A stretch of 7,083 nt of DNA from Actinomycetota bacterium. Its GTDB lineage: Bacteria > Actinomycetota > Acidimicrobiia > Acidimicrobiales > SZUA-35. The stretch spans positions 1-7,083 of the forward strand of contig JAQCHM010000174.1 in NCBI GenBank assembly GCA_027730885.1, written 5' to 3'. The number at the start of each line of letters is the position of its first letter. Positions within the stretch are counted from its first letter, which is position 1. Of this stretch, positions 6,443 to 7,083 are shown in pieces. The translations under genes were made by a program, and so were the position numbers. The notes below the pieces were generated by a model. That model was not told the origin of the DNA. It was given only the letters and a program-made list of their open reading frames with translations, and ran no database searches.

Positions 6443-6796
6443 TCAGACCAGTTCGATACGGGCCATCGGGGCGTTGTCGCCCGGACGCGGCCCCAGCTTC
6501 AAGATCCGGGTGTAGCCGCCCGCCCGGTCGACGTAGCGAGGACCGACATCCTCGAAGAGCTTGGTGGTCATCTCGACATCGCCGAGGTACGAAAGGACCT
6601 GGCGGTAGTTGTGAAGCCCACCCTTCTTGGCCTTCGTGATGACGCGTTCGGCGATGGGGCGCACGGCCTTGGCTCGGGCCTCGGTCGTCTCGATGCCTTC
6701 GGCCGCGACCAGCGAGGCGACCATGTTGGCCATCATCAGTCGCTGATGCTGGGCCGATCCGCCGAAGCGGCGGGCTTTGCGTGGACGTCCTTGCAT
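6443..6796 (-). CDS. rplQ: Large ribosomal subunit protein L17 (bL17)
   Basis: 50S protein located near the exit of the peptide tunnel. The product is 117 residues, the compact form without the long acidic or alanine-rich tail found in many Actinomycetia. The N-terminus has RRFGGSAQHQR in place of the E. coli-like RHRKxGRKL, resembling actinobacterial GGSxxHxR versions. Downstream are GIETTEARAKAVRP, a LITLAKxG-like segment (VITKAKKGGLH), PRYVDRAGGYTRILKLGPR and the terminal APMARIELV, all typical of L17. The ATG at 6796 lies two bases after the rpoA stop and has a strong GAGGAG Shine-Dalgarno inside the end of rpoA. The rpoA-rplQ pair is the conserved end of the alpha operon. Confidence 0.96.
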   Translation of the reverse strand: MQGRPRKARRFGGSAQHQRLMMANMVASLVAAEGIETTEARAKAVRPIAERVITKAKKGGLHNYRQVLSYLGDVEMTTKLFEDVGPRYVDRAGGYTRILKLGPRPGDNAPMARIELV

Positions 6797-6798
6797 GG

Positions 6799-7083
6799 TC
6801 AGCTCCTCGAGCCGCGGAGGGACAGACCACGCTCGTCGAGTTTCATGATGACCTCGTCGAGCGACTTCTGTCCGAAGTTGGTGATGGCAAGCAAATCGTC
6901 CTCGGTCTTGGTGAGCAGCTCGCCGACGCTGTTCACCTGAGCCCGCTTGAGGCAGTTGCGGGGACGCTCGGAAAGGTCGAGGTCCTCGATGGGCAGATCC
7001 AGGTCGGGCGAACCCGACGCGGCAGCCGGAGCCTCACCCAGGGTGAGGCCCTCGGGCTCGTCCGACATCTCCTCCACGAGCTG
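6799..7083 (-). CDS. rpoA: RNA polymerase alpha subunit, C-terminal domain (5' part outside window)
   Basis: Alpha forms the dimer on which core RNA polymerase assembles; its C-terminal domain binds promoter UP elements and activators. Only the last 94 codons are present, the frame running off the right edge. After an acidic, alanine- and proline-containing linker comes a complete C-terminal domain beginning near DLPIEDLDLSER. The segment SERPRNCLKRA aligns with E. coli TVRSANCLKAE, so the DNA-contacting Arg265 and Asn268 equivalents are kept. NFGQKSLDE aligns with NLGKKSLTE, keeping the Lys298 and Ser299 equivalents, and RGLSLRG ends the fold. The stop (TGA, 6801-6799) is two bases from the rplQ ATG. 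The GTG at 7077 is an internal valine codon, not the start. Confidence 0.97.
   Translation of the reverse strand, partial: QLVEEMSDEPEGLTLGEAPAAASGSPDLDLPIEDLDLSERPRNCLKRAQVNSVGELLTKTEDDLLAITNFGQKSLDEVIMKLDERGLSLRGSRS
6803..6808 (-). promoter_or_regulatory. Shine-Dalgarno site of rplQ inside rpoA
   Basis: GAGGAG on the minus strand lies six bases before the rplQ ATG and forms part of the last codons of rpoA, so the two genes are translated from tightly linked sites. It supports the chosen rplQ start. Confidence 0.7.

Noticed and set aside
5657..6940. A 427-codon open frame on the plus strand
   Set aside because: It spans truA, rplQ and the end of rpoA in antisense, crossing three well-supported genes, and has no family resemblance.

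Overview
This is a GC-rich (roughly two thirds G+C by eye), densely packed chromosomal segment. All genes lie on the minus strand, so transcription runs from position 7083 towards position 1. The order is rpoA (3' end) - rplQ - truA - rplM - rpsI - glmM - glmS-like gene. It is the conserved end of the alpha operon followed by the L13/S9 operon and amino-sugar genes, an order typical of Actinobacteria. The protein details (an actinobacterial-type L17 without a long tail, and TruA with FRGLAPN) suggest an actinobacterium outside the classical Actinomycetia, possibly the class Acidimicrobiia. That placement is inference from gene order and protein style, not from a database search.

Region by region: 6799-7083 holds the C-terminal domain of RNA polymerase alpha, cut by the window edge. 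rplQ starts 2 bases after it, and truA follows rplQ after 12 bases in the same reading frame. A 73-base gap (5527-5599) holds a weak candidate promoter and a short hairpin ahead of rplM. rplM, rpsI and glmM are joined by two TGATG stop/start overlaps, so two ribosomal proteins and phosphoglucosamine mutase are probably made from one message with coupled translation. A 102-base gap (3204-3305) between glmM and the last gene contains three overlapping, mutually exclusive inverted repeats. From 3203 to the left edge there is a single uninterrupted minus-strand reading frame of at least 1067 codons, which leaves the window before its stop.

That last gene is the most interesting item. It occupies the glmS position and keeps the catalytic residues of GlmS (glucosamine-6-phosphate synthase): Cys2, the HTRWA and NG motifs, Asp318, SQSGTT, VASTK, Glu724, His740 and a C-terminal AK-TVTV with Lys942. 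However, it is expanded from the usual ~610 residues to more than 1067 by several insertions and a C-terminal extension.

Together the genes combine transcription and translation machinery (alpha subunit, L17, L13, S9), tRNA pseudouridylation (TruA), and the first two committed steps to UDP-GlcNAc for peptidoglycan (GlmS makes GlcN-6-P, GlmM converts it to GlcN-1-P). No RNA genes, mobile elements, CRISPR arrays or pseudogenes were seen. No other stretch over 300 bases lacks a gene.
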